A stretch of 10,982 bases of DNA from an uncultured Clostridia bacterium (GTDB taxonomy: Bacteria; Bacillota; Clostridia; TANB77; CAG-508). Location: assembly GCA_944386315.1 (NCBI GenBank), contig CALXAS010000043.1, positions 1-10,982 on the forward strand, given 5' to 3'. The notes beneath the pieces are model-generated. The model saw only the letters and a program-made list of their open reading frames with translations, searched no databases and had not been told where the DNA came from. This document shows, in pieces, positions 1-8,086 of the stretch (positions are counted from its first letter, which is position 1; every line of letters begins with the position of its first letter). Made by a program: the position numbers and the translations under genes.

Positions 1-400
1 CCATTCTTGCTAAAAATCCTGCACAAGTAAGTCCTGCTGGACCTCCTCCTACAACGGCTACTTTTTTGTTCTTTTTTTCTATCTTTTCATCGGAAAAAGC
101 ATATCCTTCTTTTAAAGCAATATCTGCTACAAATGCTTCCAATTCTCCAATACTGGTAGGCTCCCCTTTTATTCCTCTAATGCAAGAACCTTGACATTGG
201 CTTTCATGAGGACAAATTCTACCACAAATTGGTTGTAACATAGAAGTTTTAGACAATATCTGGTATGCTTCTTTATATTCTCCCTTTTTCATACAATCAA
301 TAAAGGAAGGAATATCATTTTCCAAAGGACATCCCTTTTGACATGGTTTTGTTTTGCAATTTAAACAATAATTTGCTTTTTCTTGTATTTCTTGGTTCAT
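1..400 (-). CDS. Glutamate synthase small subunit-like NAD(P)/FAD-dependent oxidoreductase, N-terminal part (cut by window edge)
   Basis: The first 133 codons are in the window; the C-terminal part lies beyond position 1. The N-terminus is an Fe-S dicluster domain of the GltD/NfnB type. It has one cysteine set at C12, C15, C20 and C24 (CLNCKTKPCQKGCP) and a second at C59, C63, C69 and C73 (CGRICPHESQCQGSC). A Rossmann FAD-binding loop, VVGGGPAGL, begins near residue 116, just before the cut. In this family the protein moves electrons from NAD(P)H through FAD and Fe-S clusters, either to a glutamate synthase large subunit or to another partner. The full protein is usually about 450 residues. 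The ATG at 398-400 is preceded by GGAG with good spacing, and a strong promoter lies just upstream, so it is probably transcribed independently of udg. GltA/GltD, NfnB and a stand-alone oxidoreductase cannot be told apart from this fragment. Confidence 0.85.
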   Translation of the reverse strand, partial: MNQEIQEKANYCLNCKTKPCQKGCPLENDIPSFIDCMKKGEYKEAYQILSKTSMLQPICGRICPHESQCQGSCIRGIKGEPTSIGELEAFVADIALKEGYAFSDEKIEKKNKKVAVVGGGPAGLTCAGFLARM

Positions 401-423
401 TTTTTCGTCTCCTTTTACTTGTA

Positions 424-452
424 ATTGTACTCACACTTTCTATCTTTGTCAA
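424..452 (-). promoter_or_regulatory. Sigma-A promoter of the glutamate synthase-like gene
   Basis: On the minus strand the -35 box is TTGACA (447-452), a perfect consensus match. A 17 bp spacer follows, then the -10 box TACAAT (424-429), five of six matches. The start codon is 23 bp downstream of the -10 box, with a GGAG ribosome binding site between. No hairpin terminator is visible between the udg stop and this promoter, so read-through from the upstream operon may also reach the gene. Confidence 0.85.
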
Positions 453-468
453 TCCATTTGACTATCTA

Positions 469-1023
469 TTATAATACATCCATTCGCCTTTTTACTTCTT
501 TTAAATCTTTCCAAAACTCTATTTTCTTTGTTTCGTCTCTTAATAATGCTGCTGGATGCCAGGTAGGCATATAAGATATTCCTCTAAATTCTATCCATTT
601 TCCTCTACTATTAGTGATGCCATAGTCTTTTCCCAAGATATTTTTTAATGCGGTGCTTCCCAATAAAACAATAATTTTTGGCTTTACTAAAATAACTTGA
701 TTACGCAAATAATCTAAGCAAGCTTGTGCTTCATCCGCTTCTGGCACACGATTAGAAGGAGGTCTACATTTTACGATATTGGCAATATACACCTCTTCTC
801 TTGGAATACCAATTCCTTGAAATGCTTTATCCATTAATTTTCCTGCTTTTCCAACAAAAGGAATTCCCTGGCTGTCCTCGTCTGCTCCCGGTCCTTCTCC
901 AATAAATAGGACATCTGCCTGTTTATTTCCCGTTCCAAACACAATATTTTTTCTGTTTTGACATAATTTACATTTCCTGCACCCTACAATGCTTTTTTCT
1001 AAATCTTCCCAATTATCATACAT
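469..1023 (-). CDS. Family 4 (Fe-S) uracil-DNA glycosylase
   Basis: This 184-aa protein fits family 4 uracil-DNA glycosylases, which remove uracil (from cytosine deamination or dUTP misincorporation) to start base excision repair. Visible signatures are the uracil-pocket motif GEGPGADED (residues 42-50, often GEAPGxxED), FVGKAG (56-61), NIVKCRPP (82-89), and the second active-site motif HPAALLR (156-162). Cysteines C15, C18, C86 and C102 match the spacing of the 4Fe-4S ligands of thermophile family 4 enzymes. The ATG at 1021-1023 has AGGAG about 9 bp upstream. It is the last gene of the addB run, 32 bp after the S66 peptidase gene, with no promoter or terminator visible in that gap. Length is typical. 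The family assignment is firm; substrate range, such as activity on other deaminated bases, cannot be read from sequence. Confidence 0.93.
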   Translation of the reverse strand: MYDNWEDLEKSIVGCRKCKLCQNRKNIVFGTGNKQADVLFIGEGPGADEDSQGIPFVGKAGKLMDKAFQGIGIPREEVYIANIVKCRPPSNRVPEADEAQACLDYLRNQVILVKPKIIVLLGSTALKNILGKDYGITNSRGKWIEFRGISYMPTWHPAALLRDETKKIEFWKDLKEVKRRMDVL

Positions 1024-1055
1024 TTTATTATTCTCCTCTTGCTACATTTCCTTCT

Positions 1056-1970
1056 CTATCCTACACAATCTTCTAAAAGACTGATTTTCTCTTCTTTTGT
1101 GGTATCTATTTTTGCTCTTGTCCCGATGGGAATTACCATTTTTTTCTCTGTGTGTCCAAAATTATTCGATTTGATAATAGGAAAAGAATATTCTCCTTCT
1201 AATACATCTAATACTATTTTTTCTAAAGCCACACTTCCATCATAGTTTCCTATCCACATTCCTTTTATTTTATCAAAAACTCCATTTTGTTTTAGATGAT
1301 ATAAATGATGGCTCACAAGTGCTGGTGGGCTTTCCAAAGATAATTCTTCGATAAATAATATTTTATCTTGAAAGTCTACTGCATATTTTCCTGCTACTAA
1401 ATCCTTTATGAGACTCAAATTACCTCCTATTAAGCTTCCTTGTGCAGTTCCTTCTTGTATTACAGAAAACTCATCTTCTGATTCTCTTAGGGCTGTTTTT
1501 CCTTCTACAAAACGTTTCATTACTTGTTCATAAGCATAGGCAGTTGCCCAAGACGTAAGAGATTTAAAAGTAGGTCCGTGAAAAGTAACTAAACCTGTTT
1601 TTTGTGTTATCACATTTAAGATAGAAGTAGCATCACTAAAACCACATACAATTTTAGGATGTTTTTTTATACTTTCATAATCTAAATACTCTAATGCACT
1701 ATTAGAATTAAAACCACCAGCAGCCCAGAAAATAGCCTTTACTTCTGGATTTAAAAACATTTGGTTTATATCTTCTGCTTTTTCTTTGGCAGAAGCACTG
1801 TATCCTAACGTATTAGAAAAGGCATATTTTCCAAAAGTAATAGAAAAGCCAGAGCCCTCCATTAATAAAATAGATTGGTTGATGGTTTCCAAATCTTCCT
1901 CTTCTATACAATCGGAAGGTGCAACTACTGCTATGGTATCTCCCTTTTTTAATTTCTCTGGCATTAACAT
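1056..1970 (-). CDS. S66 family LD-carboxypeptidase (LdcA/MccF-like)
   Basis: A 304-aa serine peptidase of MEROPS family S66. The N-terminus LKKGDTIAVVAPS is characteristic. The nucleophile elbow GFSD places the catalytic serine at S112; the other triad members are E208 in LFIEE and H273 in FGHT, in the usual order and spacing. Members of this family remove the terminal D-Ala from tetrapeptide stems of peptidoglycan (LD-carboxypeptidase, recycling), while the MccF branch cleaves microcin C-type toxins. There is no signal peptide, so it should act in the cytoplasm on recycled muropeptides. The ATG at 1968-1970 is preceded by a strong AGGAGG at good distance and overlaps the 3' end of pgeF by 7 bp, suggesting translational coupling. 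A second Met two codons later is a less likely start. Neighbouring pgeF favours a peptidoglycan role over toxin immunity, but that is inference. Confidence 0.92.
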   Translation of the reverse strand: MLMPEKLKKGDTIAVVAPSDCIEEEDLETINQSILLMEGSGFSITFGKYAFSNTLGYSASAKEKAEDINQMFLNPEVKAIFWAAGGFNSNSALEYLDYESIKKHPKIVCGFSDATSILNVITQKTGLVTFHGPTFKSLTSWATAYAYEQVMKRFVEGKTALRESEDEFSVIQEGTAQGSLIGGNLSLIKDLVAGKYAVDFQDKILFIEELSLESPPALVSHHLYHLKQNGVFDKIKGMWIGNYDGSVALEKIVLDVLEGEYSFPIIKSNNFGHTEKKMVIPIGTRAKIDTTKEEKISLLEDCVG

Positions 1971-2779
1971 TTTACTCCTCCTCTTAAAGCAATCAGCCCC
2001 ATATTTCTTCCTGCTTTTTCTTTTTCTGCTCTATGGGAATGTATTTGGTCTGCATGGCAAACTGTACAAATTCCACTATCTACAATGTTTTCTGGTTTCA
2101 CTCCTGCTTGTTCTAGCATTTCTATGATTAGTTTTGTAGTATTTATCTTGTATTTTTGTTTTCCTTCTTTTATCCCCGCCATTTGAATGCATTCTTTCCA
2201 TACATTGCTCTCTTTGGCAAAAGCTTCTTCAAATAATGTTTTGGCATCTTCTTCTACTTCAAAATGACATTCTTTAATGCAAGGTCCTATACAACAAAGG
2301 ATATCTTTTGGGCTACTTCCATAAATTTTTTGCATTTGCTCAATTCCTCTTTTTCCTATCTTCTTTACTGTTCCTCTCCATCCGGAGTGAATATTTCCTA
2401 CTACTTTTTTGACAGGGTCATAGAAAAATATTGGCGTACAATCTGCAAAACGAAGCCCTAAGGTTACTCCTTTCTGATTTGTGATTAGTCCATCCATATC
2501 TGTATAAAATTCCTTATAATCTTCTACTTCTTTTACTACATCTCCATGCACTTGCATTTCTATTTGTGCTAATTTTTCTCTATCTATTCCTAAATGATTA
2601 CATAGTTTTGGAAAATATGGGTTTTTTAGTGCAGAAATATAGTTGATATTTTCTTTTCCCTTCATGGTAAAACAATGTGTGATTTCTTTATATTCTAATA
2701 GTCTTCTAAATTGTAAATATTCTATTCCATCTGACTCTTTTACATGTACCACTTGTTCATTGGATAAATCTTTTTCCAT
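1964..2779 (-). CDS. pgeF: Peptidoglycan editing factor PgeF (YfiH/DUF152, laccase-domain family)
   Basis: This 271-aa protein carries the hallmarks of the YfiH/DUF152/LACC1 family. These are the metal-site residues H78 (QVHGD), C114 (FADCTP) and H131 (GNIHSGWRG), followed by IGPCI (164-168), DSGICT (234-239) and the C-terminal HSHR (247-250). E. coli YfiH (PgeF) corrects peptidoglycan precursors in which L-Ser was wrongly added in place of L-Ala. Family members are also reported as polyphenol oxidases and purine nucleoside enzymes, so the exact reaction here is not certain. No signal peptide is seen, so it is probably cytosolic. The ATG at 2777-2779 has AAAGGA about 7 bp upstream. It lies 4 bp after the MBL gene and overlaps the S66 peptidase gene by 7 bp, so two peptidoglycan-related enzymes are coupled. 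Confidence 0.93.
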   Translation of the reverse strand: MEKDLSNEQVVHVKESDGIEYLQFRRLLEYKEITHCFTMKGKENINYISALKNPYFPKLCNHLGIDREKLAQIEMQVHGDVVKEVEDYKEFYTDMDGLITNQKGVTLGLRFADCTPIFFYDPVKKVVGNIHSGWRGTVKKIGKRGIEQMQKIYGSSPKDILCCIGPCIKECHFEVEEDAKTLFEEAFAKESNVWKECIQMAGIKEGKQKYKINTTKLIIEMLEQAGVKPENIVDSGICTVCHADQIHSHRAEKEKAGRNMGLIALRGGVKC

Positions 2780-2783
2780 GTTT

Positions 2784-3668
2784 TCATCCTTTCTTAGACT
2801 TCCATAGTAACTGACTATTCTCGAAAATAGCTTCTAGTTTTTCTTGTTCATATAGATAACTTAAATAAGCTTTTAGTGTACTTCCTATTAAAACATATTG
2901 TGTGAAATTCATATGTAATCCATAATGCATAAACATATGCTGTAATAATACTTCAAATGTACAAGGAGTCCCAGCATAATTTAATATTTCTTCTATAATT
3001 TCTTGCATTTTTTCACGATTTTCTTGTACATAAGGTTTTATATTTTCTACTGGATCCATATGGGATGGAATAAATAGCTTTCCTTCCAGCTTTTCCACCA
3101 CGTCTAAAGAATGAAAATATTCTTCTACATTATATAAAAAGGTAATATGATGTTTTTGTATAGTATCGTGACTTGCTACGCTATCTCCCAAAAACCATAC
3201 ATCATCTTTTGTCTTAATTCCCACCATAGAAAAAGAATGTCCGTTTAAGTCCACCATCTCTAGTCCTTCTGGAAGCACTTCTTCGCTTAATTCTTCTACC
3301 CTACTTTCTTTAGCTAGTAAAAATTTATTTTGTATTTCATGGTTAGGGTAACTGCCATATAAGAAGGCAGGCTCTAAGATAGGATATTCTACTAAAGTTC
3401 TATCTACTCCCCTACAATAAATTTTGCATCCTTCTCTTTCTTGTAATAGGCGGTTTCCTCCTATATGGTCTGCATGAGAATGGGTATTAATAATCCTATT
3501 TAAAGTCCAATTGTTCTGCCTTAAAATGTTTTGTACCTTTTTACCTGCATCTTTATCATTTCCACTGTCAATTAAACATACTTCTCCGTTATCTAATTGA
3601 TAAATTCCCATTCTTGTAGGAGAATCTATATAGTACGTACGCTCACCTACTTGCTTTAATTCATACAT
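2784..3668 (-). CDS. MBL-fold metallo-hydrolase
   Basis: A 294-aa metallo-beta-lactamase-fold protein. The zinc-binding signature HSHADH places ligands at H63, H65, D67 and H68. Further ligands are H144 (LNGHS), D162 (FLGDS) and H203 (PSHMDP), so the full binuclear site is present. After about residue 215 there is a helical C-terminal region of some 80 residues (winged-helix-like in many relatives) whose role I cannot assign. The fold covers glyoxalase II-like, nuclease, lactonase and flavoprotein-type hydrolases; the sequence does not select one, and the substrate is unknown. The ATG at 3666-3668 follows the addB stop by 3 bp. Its upstream AAGGGAAG is a weaker ribosome binding site than its neighbours have, so expression may depend on translation of addB. 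Confidence 0.9.
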   Translation of the reverse strand: MYELKQVGERTYYIDSPTRMGIYQLDNGEVCLIDSGNDKDAGKKVQNILRQNNWTLNRIINTHSHADHIGGNRLLQEREGCKIYCRGVDRTLVEYPILEPAFLYGSYPNHEIQNKFLLAKESRVEELSEEVLPEGLEMVDLNGHSFSMVGIKTKDDVWFLGDSVASHDTIQKHHITFLYNVEEYFHSLDVVEKLEGKLFIPSHMDPVENIKPYVQENREKMQEIIEEILNYAGTPCTFEVLLQHMFMHYGLHMNFTQYVLIGSTLKAYLSYLYEQEKLEAIFENSQLLWKSKKG

Positions 3669-3671
3669 CTT

Positions 3672-6600
3672 TTATCTTCCCTTCTCTACCTCTTTTTGCA
3701 TTTGCTGCATGATTTCTTGTTTTTCTTTTTTCGCAATGTAGCGATATTTGCAGCCTTCCTCTTTTGGTTCAAATTGACATATTTCTTTATAAGGACAGTA
3801 TTCACATGGTGTTTTTTTATTTTTACTGTTATAATATGGCTCTAATGCTATTTTTCCGGCATAAATTTCTTCTGCAATTTGCTGTATTAGCCCATTCGTA
3901 TACTTCTGTAATACTTCAAATTCTTCTTTGGTAACAGCATTTGATTTTGCCATACTCAAATTTCCATCTTTATCTAAATAAGCTGGCACGATAGCAGAAG
4001 CACCTTTTTCTAAAGTTTTATCCATCCTTTTTACCATTTCTATGTCTGCTAAAATAAAACCTTGCATACGAAATCTTTTGGCAATTTCTTTATTTAAGGC
4101 TTCCTCCTCTATTCTCCCCTCTGCTTGCACAATAGGGTCTAATAAAGAAAAATATAGGGTACCTGCTGGCAACATATTTTCTTCTTTACAAGTAGCATCT
4201 AAATAGGTTAAAAGCTGAATCTGAATACCTGCCATTACTTCATTTAAATCTATATTTTTTACAGAAGACTTATAGTCAATAATACGAATATAATCTCCTT
4301 TTTCTGTTTTAGCAATATCTACCCTGTCTATTTTTCCTGTTATTTCTACTCTCTTTCCATCTTTTAAAGCTAATTCTATAGGTGGATATTGTTTTCCCTT
4401 TTTAAATTCTAGCTCATTTCCATATACTTCAAAATCGCTATTTTTTAAACTTTGTAAGATATATTTCATAGAAGTGTAAATGACTCTTTTTAGGCGCATA
4501 GCCAACAATTGATATTTTTGATTACTTCTAAAAATATAATTGCGTGGACTAGCTAGTTTTTCCTCTACAATAGTATCTATCATTTCCTTTACTTCTTGCT
4601 CTTCTAAATCTTTATAATGATAGCCATTTTCTCTTACAGTTTCAAAAAAGGTATCAATCACTTCATGCATAAAACTTCCTGTATCTACCGCCTGTACTTT
4701 AAATTCTGTTTTTTCTGATAAATTTAGTCCATATTGTAAAAAGTAAGAAAATGGACAAGAACGATACTGTTCTAGTCGAGATACACTTGTATGCAAAGTA
4801 TCTCCATATAACTTTTCTGAATTTTCTTTTGTTATCGGTTCTGGTTTGTTGGTTTTAGTAATTGCCTTTTTTATGGCTTCTATCTTATCTTTCCATTTTT
4901 CGTCTTCCTCAAAAGCTTTATAAATTTGAAACCAAATGTCGTCTATTTCTTTTCCTTCTTTTAGTTCTTCTAATTTGGTAACCAATGTTTCAAAACTTGC
5001 CTTTTGATTGGTCATTTTACTTTGTTTTTCCGATAAATCACTTTGTTCTTGCAAATTAGGAAATATTTTTTTTATCCTGCCTATTAGCATAGAAGGTCTT
5101 AATGCGCCACCCTCGCTATCTGTAGATGGATAGGATAAATAAATTTTTTGACTCGCTACGGTAAAGGCTTTATAGATGGCAAAATTATCTTCATATAATC
5201 TCTCTAAGGTTCCTTTAGCAAGTTCTACCCCTTGCACCTTTAAATATTCTCTATCCTTATCGTTAAAAAATCCTTCTTCTTTATAAATAGTAGGAAATAC
5301 GCCATCATTTACACCTATCATAAATATGGCTTTTACAGTATGTGTTCTTGTTCTATCTATGTCCCCTACCATAACTTGGTCCATTACCTCTGGTATCTTT
5401 CCTAAACTGCTATTTTTTAGCCCTGTCTTTAATAATTGACTATACTGGTGAAAAGTAATCTTCTCTGATGCCAATACCATTACAATTTCATCTAATACTT
5501 CCATGATGACATTCCATGCCATTTTTTGTTCTTTGGCTAATTCTATTTTTCCCTCTTCTTCTAATTCTTTTTCTCTTTCTTGTAATTGTTTATCCATTCC
5601 ATTTTCTATCAAAAATAAATAAAGTTGTTTTGTAAAACTCTCTACTGTTCTTTGCCCGCTCATTGCTTCTTTTAATTTTTGTAATGGGATTACTACTTGC
5701 TTTTTTGCCGCTTCTATTATTTGCATTTTTTCTTCTGTTTGTGGTGTTTTTTCTTCGTAATTCCATTCTTCTAGCCACTTATTACCTTTAATTCCCCATT
5801 TTCTACAAAAATTTTCTAATAGGGCAATTTCGTCATCTTCTAAATTTAAAAATCCTGTTTTTATATAAGAAAATACCGCTTCATAGGACCAATTTTTTGC
5901 AAATATTTCTAAAATAGCTAGCAAATATTGTGCTAAATTATTTTGGTTTAATTGTTTCTTTTCGTCCAAAAATACAGGAATATCGTATTTTTCAAAAATG
6001 GCTTTGCATAAATGACTATAAGTTCCTAAATCTTTTGTGATAATAGCGATATCTTTATAGCGATATCCTTTATTTCTTACTAAATCTTCTATTTCTTCTG
6101 CTACATGCTCTATCTCTGTGTAGGCATTACTTGCTAAAAATAAAGAGATTGCTTCTACTTTTTTCTCTTTTGGATAAATTTGATAAGGTACCGCATAAAT
6201 ATTTCGTTCCAAATGTTTTAATTCTTCGTTTTCAAAACGTTTTGGCTCTAGTAACCATACCGGATTTTCTATTGTAATTTGGTTTCTCTCTGCAATTTCC
6301 ATTAATCTCTTAGCGGTTTCTTTATTACTATAAAAAATATCACTTTCTTGCTCTTTATCTAAAATAAGACTATCGGTTCCTATTGTAATATTCACTTGTT
6401 TAGCTCTTTGCAATAAGATTTCCACAATTCTATATTCTTGCTGTGTAAAACCTACAAATTCATCTAAATAAAAGTAGGCATCTTTAAATTCTTTTGTTTG
6501 CTCTAATTGCTCTGCCAATATGGTTAAGCTGTCGTTTTCATCTATGTATTGGTTCTCTATTTTCTCTTCCCATTTTTGGTATAGAAGTAGCATATCTGTT

Positions 6601-7049
6601 AATTTAGCTACTAGATACGGTTCTTCTGCTTTTTCTAGTACTTTCCCAATAGCTTCTATAGTAATGTTATGCTTTTTAAACTCTGTTAATTGCCTTTCTA
6701 CCATTTCTATATTTTGATCCGATTTTCCCAAAAAACGAAGTTTTTTCTTTTGCTCTCCCAAAATTCTATCTATTAGGATGGCTTTCCCAGAAGCAGATAA
6801 ATTTACTTTTGTACTGCCTCCTACTTTTGTTTTCATACGATGTGCCATACGTTTGAAAGTTAAAACCTCTGCATAAATAGAGGCTCCTTCTGGCATCTTA
6901 TCTAATAGTTTTTTTTCAGCAGTATAAGAAAACTGCTCTGGCGTAATCATATATATTTTTTGTTGCTCTTTTTGCTTTTTTACAATCTCTTCTAAACAAA
7001 ACTGACTCTTTCCCGTGCCTGCTCTACCACATATCAAACGTAAGCTCAC
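3672..7049 (-). CDS. addB: ATP-dependent helicase/nuclease subunit AddB
   Basis: AddB is one half of the AddAB enzyme that resects double-strand DNA ends and responds to Chi for RecA-dependent repair. From the start chosen here it is 1125 aa, close to the usual 1150 or so. Visible parts are the P-loop GRAGTGKS at residues 8-15, a diverged helicase-like middle, and a C-terminal RecB-type nuclease with GSFMHE, GKIDRVD (D908) and IDYKSS (D925, K927). The nuclease is framed by Fe-S cysteines: C765 in SCPF, then C1082, C1085 and C1091 (CEYCPYKEIC). I start at the GTG at 7047-7049. It has AAGGAG about 9 bp upstream, gives the standard N-terminus, and lies downstream of a sigma-A promoter that overlaps the longer open frame. 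addB heads the five-gene run. Unusually, the next gene is not addA, which is absent from this window. Confidence 0.96.
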   Translation of the reverse strand: MSLRLICGRAGTGKSQFCLEEIVKKQKEQQKIYMITPEQFSYTAEKKLLDKMPEGASIYAEVLTFKRMAHRMKTKVGGSTKVNLSASGKAILIDRILGEQKKKLRFLGKSDQNIEMVERQLTEFKKHNITIEAIGKVLEKAEEPYLVAKLTDMLLLYQKWEEKIENQYIDENDSLTILAEQLEQTKEFKDAYFYLDEFVGFTQQEYRIVEILLQRAKQVNITIGTDSLILDKEQESDIFYSNKETAKRLMEIAERNQITIENPVWLLEPKRFENEELKHLERNIYAVPYQIYPKEKKVEAISLFLASNAYTEIEHVAEEIEDLVRNKGYRYKDIAIITKDLGTYSHLCKAIFEKYDIPVFLDEKKQLNQNNLAQYLLAILEIFAKNWSYEAVFSYIKTGFLNLEDDEIALLENFCRKWGIKGNKWLEEWNYEEKTPQTEEKMQIIEAAKKQVVIPLQKLKEAMSGQRTVESFTKQLYLFLIENGMDKQLQEREKELEEEGKIELAKEQKMAWNVIMEVLDEIVMVLASEKITFHQYSQLLKTGLKNSSLGKIPEVMDQVMVGDIDRTRTHTVKAIFMIGVNDGVFPTIYKEEGFFNDKDREYLKVQGVELAKGTLERLYEDNFAIYKAFTVASQKIYLSYPSTDSEGGALRPSMLIGRIKKIFPNLQEQSDLSEKQSKMTNQKASFETLVTKLEELKEGKEIDDIWFQIYKAFEEDEKWKDKIEAIKKAITKTNKPEPITKENSEKLYGDTLHTSVSRLEQYRSCPFSYFLQYGLNLSEKTEFKVQAVDTGSFMHEVIDTFFETVRENGYHYKDLEEQEVKEMIDTIVEEKLASPRNYIFRSNQKYQLLAMRLKRVIYTSMKYILQSLKNSDFEVYGNELEFKKGKQYPPIELALKDGKRVEITGKIDRVDIAKTEKGDYIRIIDYKSSVKNIDLNEVMAGIQIQLLTYLDATCKEENMLPAGTLYFSLLDPIVQAEGRIEEEALNKEIAKRFRMQGFILADIEMVKRMDKTLEKGASAIVPAYLDKDGNLSMAKSNAVTKEEFEVLQKYTNGLIQQIAEEIYAGKIALEPYYNSKNKKTPCEYCPYKEICQFEPKEEGCKYRYIAKKEKQEIMQQMQKEVEKGR

Positions 7050-7092
7050 TTTTTCTTTCTCCTTCTTTATTTTCTTTATTTTTGTTAGCTTC

Positions 7093-7121
7093 ATTGTATC
7101 GCACAAAGGAGAAAATAGCAA
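7093..7121 (-). promoter_or_regulatory. Sigma-A promoter of the addB operon
   Basis: On the minus strand the -35 box is TTGCTA (7116-7121, four of six consensus), followed by a 17 bp spacer and the -10 box TACAAT (7093-7098, five of six). It lies in the 87 bp gap between the ogg stop and the addB GTG. Transcription should begin near 7086, leaving a leader of roughly 35-40 nt that contains the AAGGAG site. The upstream TTG and ATG codons in the addB frame lie inside the -35 and -10 boxes, so they are unlikely starts. Confidence 0.75.
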
Positions 7122-7136
7122 GTTTTTTATTTGCTG

Positions 7137-8006
7137 TTATGCTTCTCTTTTCCAGTAAAATAAATATTGTTGTGCTAAACCTGCAAGAGTACCAAATTTC
7201 TCATATGCTATTTTTTGTATTTCTTTATTGTTCACTTTTTCCTCTTCTTTGTGAATATATAATTCATTCATCACTCTTTTTACCCATACATCAATAGGAA
7301 ATGCTTCTAGTCGTTTTAATGTAGAAAATAGTAAAATACAATCCGCTACTTTTTCTCCTACTCCTGGCAAGCTTAGCAAAGTATTCCTTACTTTTTCAAA
7401 ATCAGTTTCTTCTTTTAATTTCTCTAAATCTACCCTCTTTTCTACTATCATCTTTGTTGTTTCATATACCCTTTTATCACGAAAACCCAATCCTAATTTT
7501 CTTAAATCCTCTATACTTGCCTTAGCCAATTCTTCTGGTGTAGGAAATGTATAATAGGTATTTTCTCTCCACTGGATATGCTTTCCATAATTTTCACTTA
7601 GTCTTTCTATAATTCCTTTTATTCTAGGTATATTATTATTCGCAGAAATAATAAAAGATATCATCGTTTCCCATAAATCTTGATTTAGAATACGGATGCC
7701 TTGTCCATATTGTATACTTTGCCCTAAGGTGCTATCTGCCTTTTCTAATTGTTTTTGCAACACTTCATAGTCTCTTTGCATATCAAAATAGGAAAAGCAA
7801 ATTTCTTGCAGGTTTTTATCTTGACTATTTACTCCTTCAAAATAAATACTTTTGCTTGTTTGCTCCACCCTTACTACGCTATTTTCAAATACTCCTATAT
7901 AACCATTTTCTTTCTCTTTATTCCAACGAAAACATTGACCACATTCAAAAATATTTTTTGCATCAAATGTTGGTATTTTAGTTATTTGCCATTTTTGTTC
8001 TTTCAT
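7137..8006 (-). CDS. ogg: 8-oxoguanine DNA glycosylase/AP lyase, OGG1 type
   Basis: A 289-aa bifunctional glycosylase of the OGG1 branch of the HhH-GPD superfamily. The N-terminal OGG domain contains FECGQCFRW (residues 20-28). The HhH-GPD domain shows SANNN (121-125) and the helix-hairpin-helix LPGVGEKVAD (213-222). The lyase lysine is K219, the equivalent of human OGG1 K249, and the catalytic aspartate is D239 in FPIDVW. It should excise 8-oxoguanine opposite cytosine and nick the abasic site. The ATG at 8004-8006 has AAAGGTG upstream at acceptable distance. It is separated from addB by 87 bp containing the addB promoter, so it may be its own unit with read-through into addB; I see no terminator between them. 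Confidence in the family is high; exact lesion preference is not visible. Confidence 0.92.
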   Translation of the reverse strand: MKEQKWQITKIPTFDAKNIFECGQCFRWNKEKENGYIGVFENSVVRVEQTSKSIYFEGVNSQDKNLQEICFSYFDMQRDYEVLQKQLEKADSTLGQSIQYGQGIRILNQDLWETMISFIISANNNIPRIKGIIERLSENYGKHIQWRENTYYTFPTPEELAKASIEDLRKLGLGFRDKRVYETTKMIVEKRVDLEKLKEETDFEKVRNTLLSLPGVGEKVADCILLFSTLKRLEAFPIDVWVKRVMNELYIHKEEEKVNNKEIQKIAYEKFGTLAGLAQQYLFYWKREA

Positions 8007-8037
8007 TTCTATTTCACCTTTATTTTCTCTTTACTTT

Positions 8038-8066
8038 ATCGTACCATAGAATTACCTTTTTTTCTA
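8038..8066 (-). promoter_or_regulatory. Possible extended -10 promoter for ogg
   Basis: On the minus strand TACGAT (8038-8043, four of six consensus) is preceded by TGG, giving an extended -10 element. A 17 bp spacer separates it from TAGAAA (8061-8066, four of six). It is correctly placed about 30 bp before the ogg start. It is the best candidate in the divergent gap on this strand, but clearly weaker than the other promoters in the window. Confidence 0.35.
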
Positions 8067-8086
8067 GGAGATTCTTTAAAATTTTA

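Noticed and set aside
1039..1245. Plus-strand open frame opposite the S66 peptidase gene.
   Set aside because: It is antisense to a well-conserved gene, has no ribosome binding site, and its composition is that of the complement of an AT-rich gene.
1786..2127. Plus-strand 113-aa frame with a leucine-rich end across the pgeF/S66 junction.
   Set aside because: Antisense to two well-supported overlapping genes; the hydrophobic run is the complement of Glu/Lys-rich coding and ribosome-binding sequence.
5590..5778. Arg/Lys-rich 62-aa minus-strand frame inside addB.
   Set aside because: Out-of-frame shadow of addB; the basic composition comes from A-rich Lys/Glu codons read in another frame.
7117..7142. 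Short inverted repeat (AGCAA and TTGCT) after the ogg stop, considered as a terminator.
   Set aside because: The stem is only five pairs and A/T-rich, and its right half is part of the addB -35 box; too weak to call.
7082..7297. Plus-strand frame spanning the addB-ogg gap, hydrophobic in part.
   Set aside because: It is antisense to the ogg 3' end and to the addB promoter region, and hydrophobic only because T-rich complement reads as Leu/Phe/Ile.
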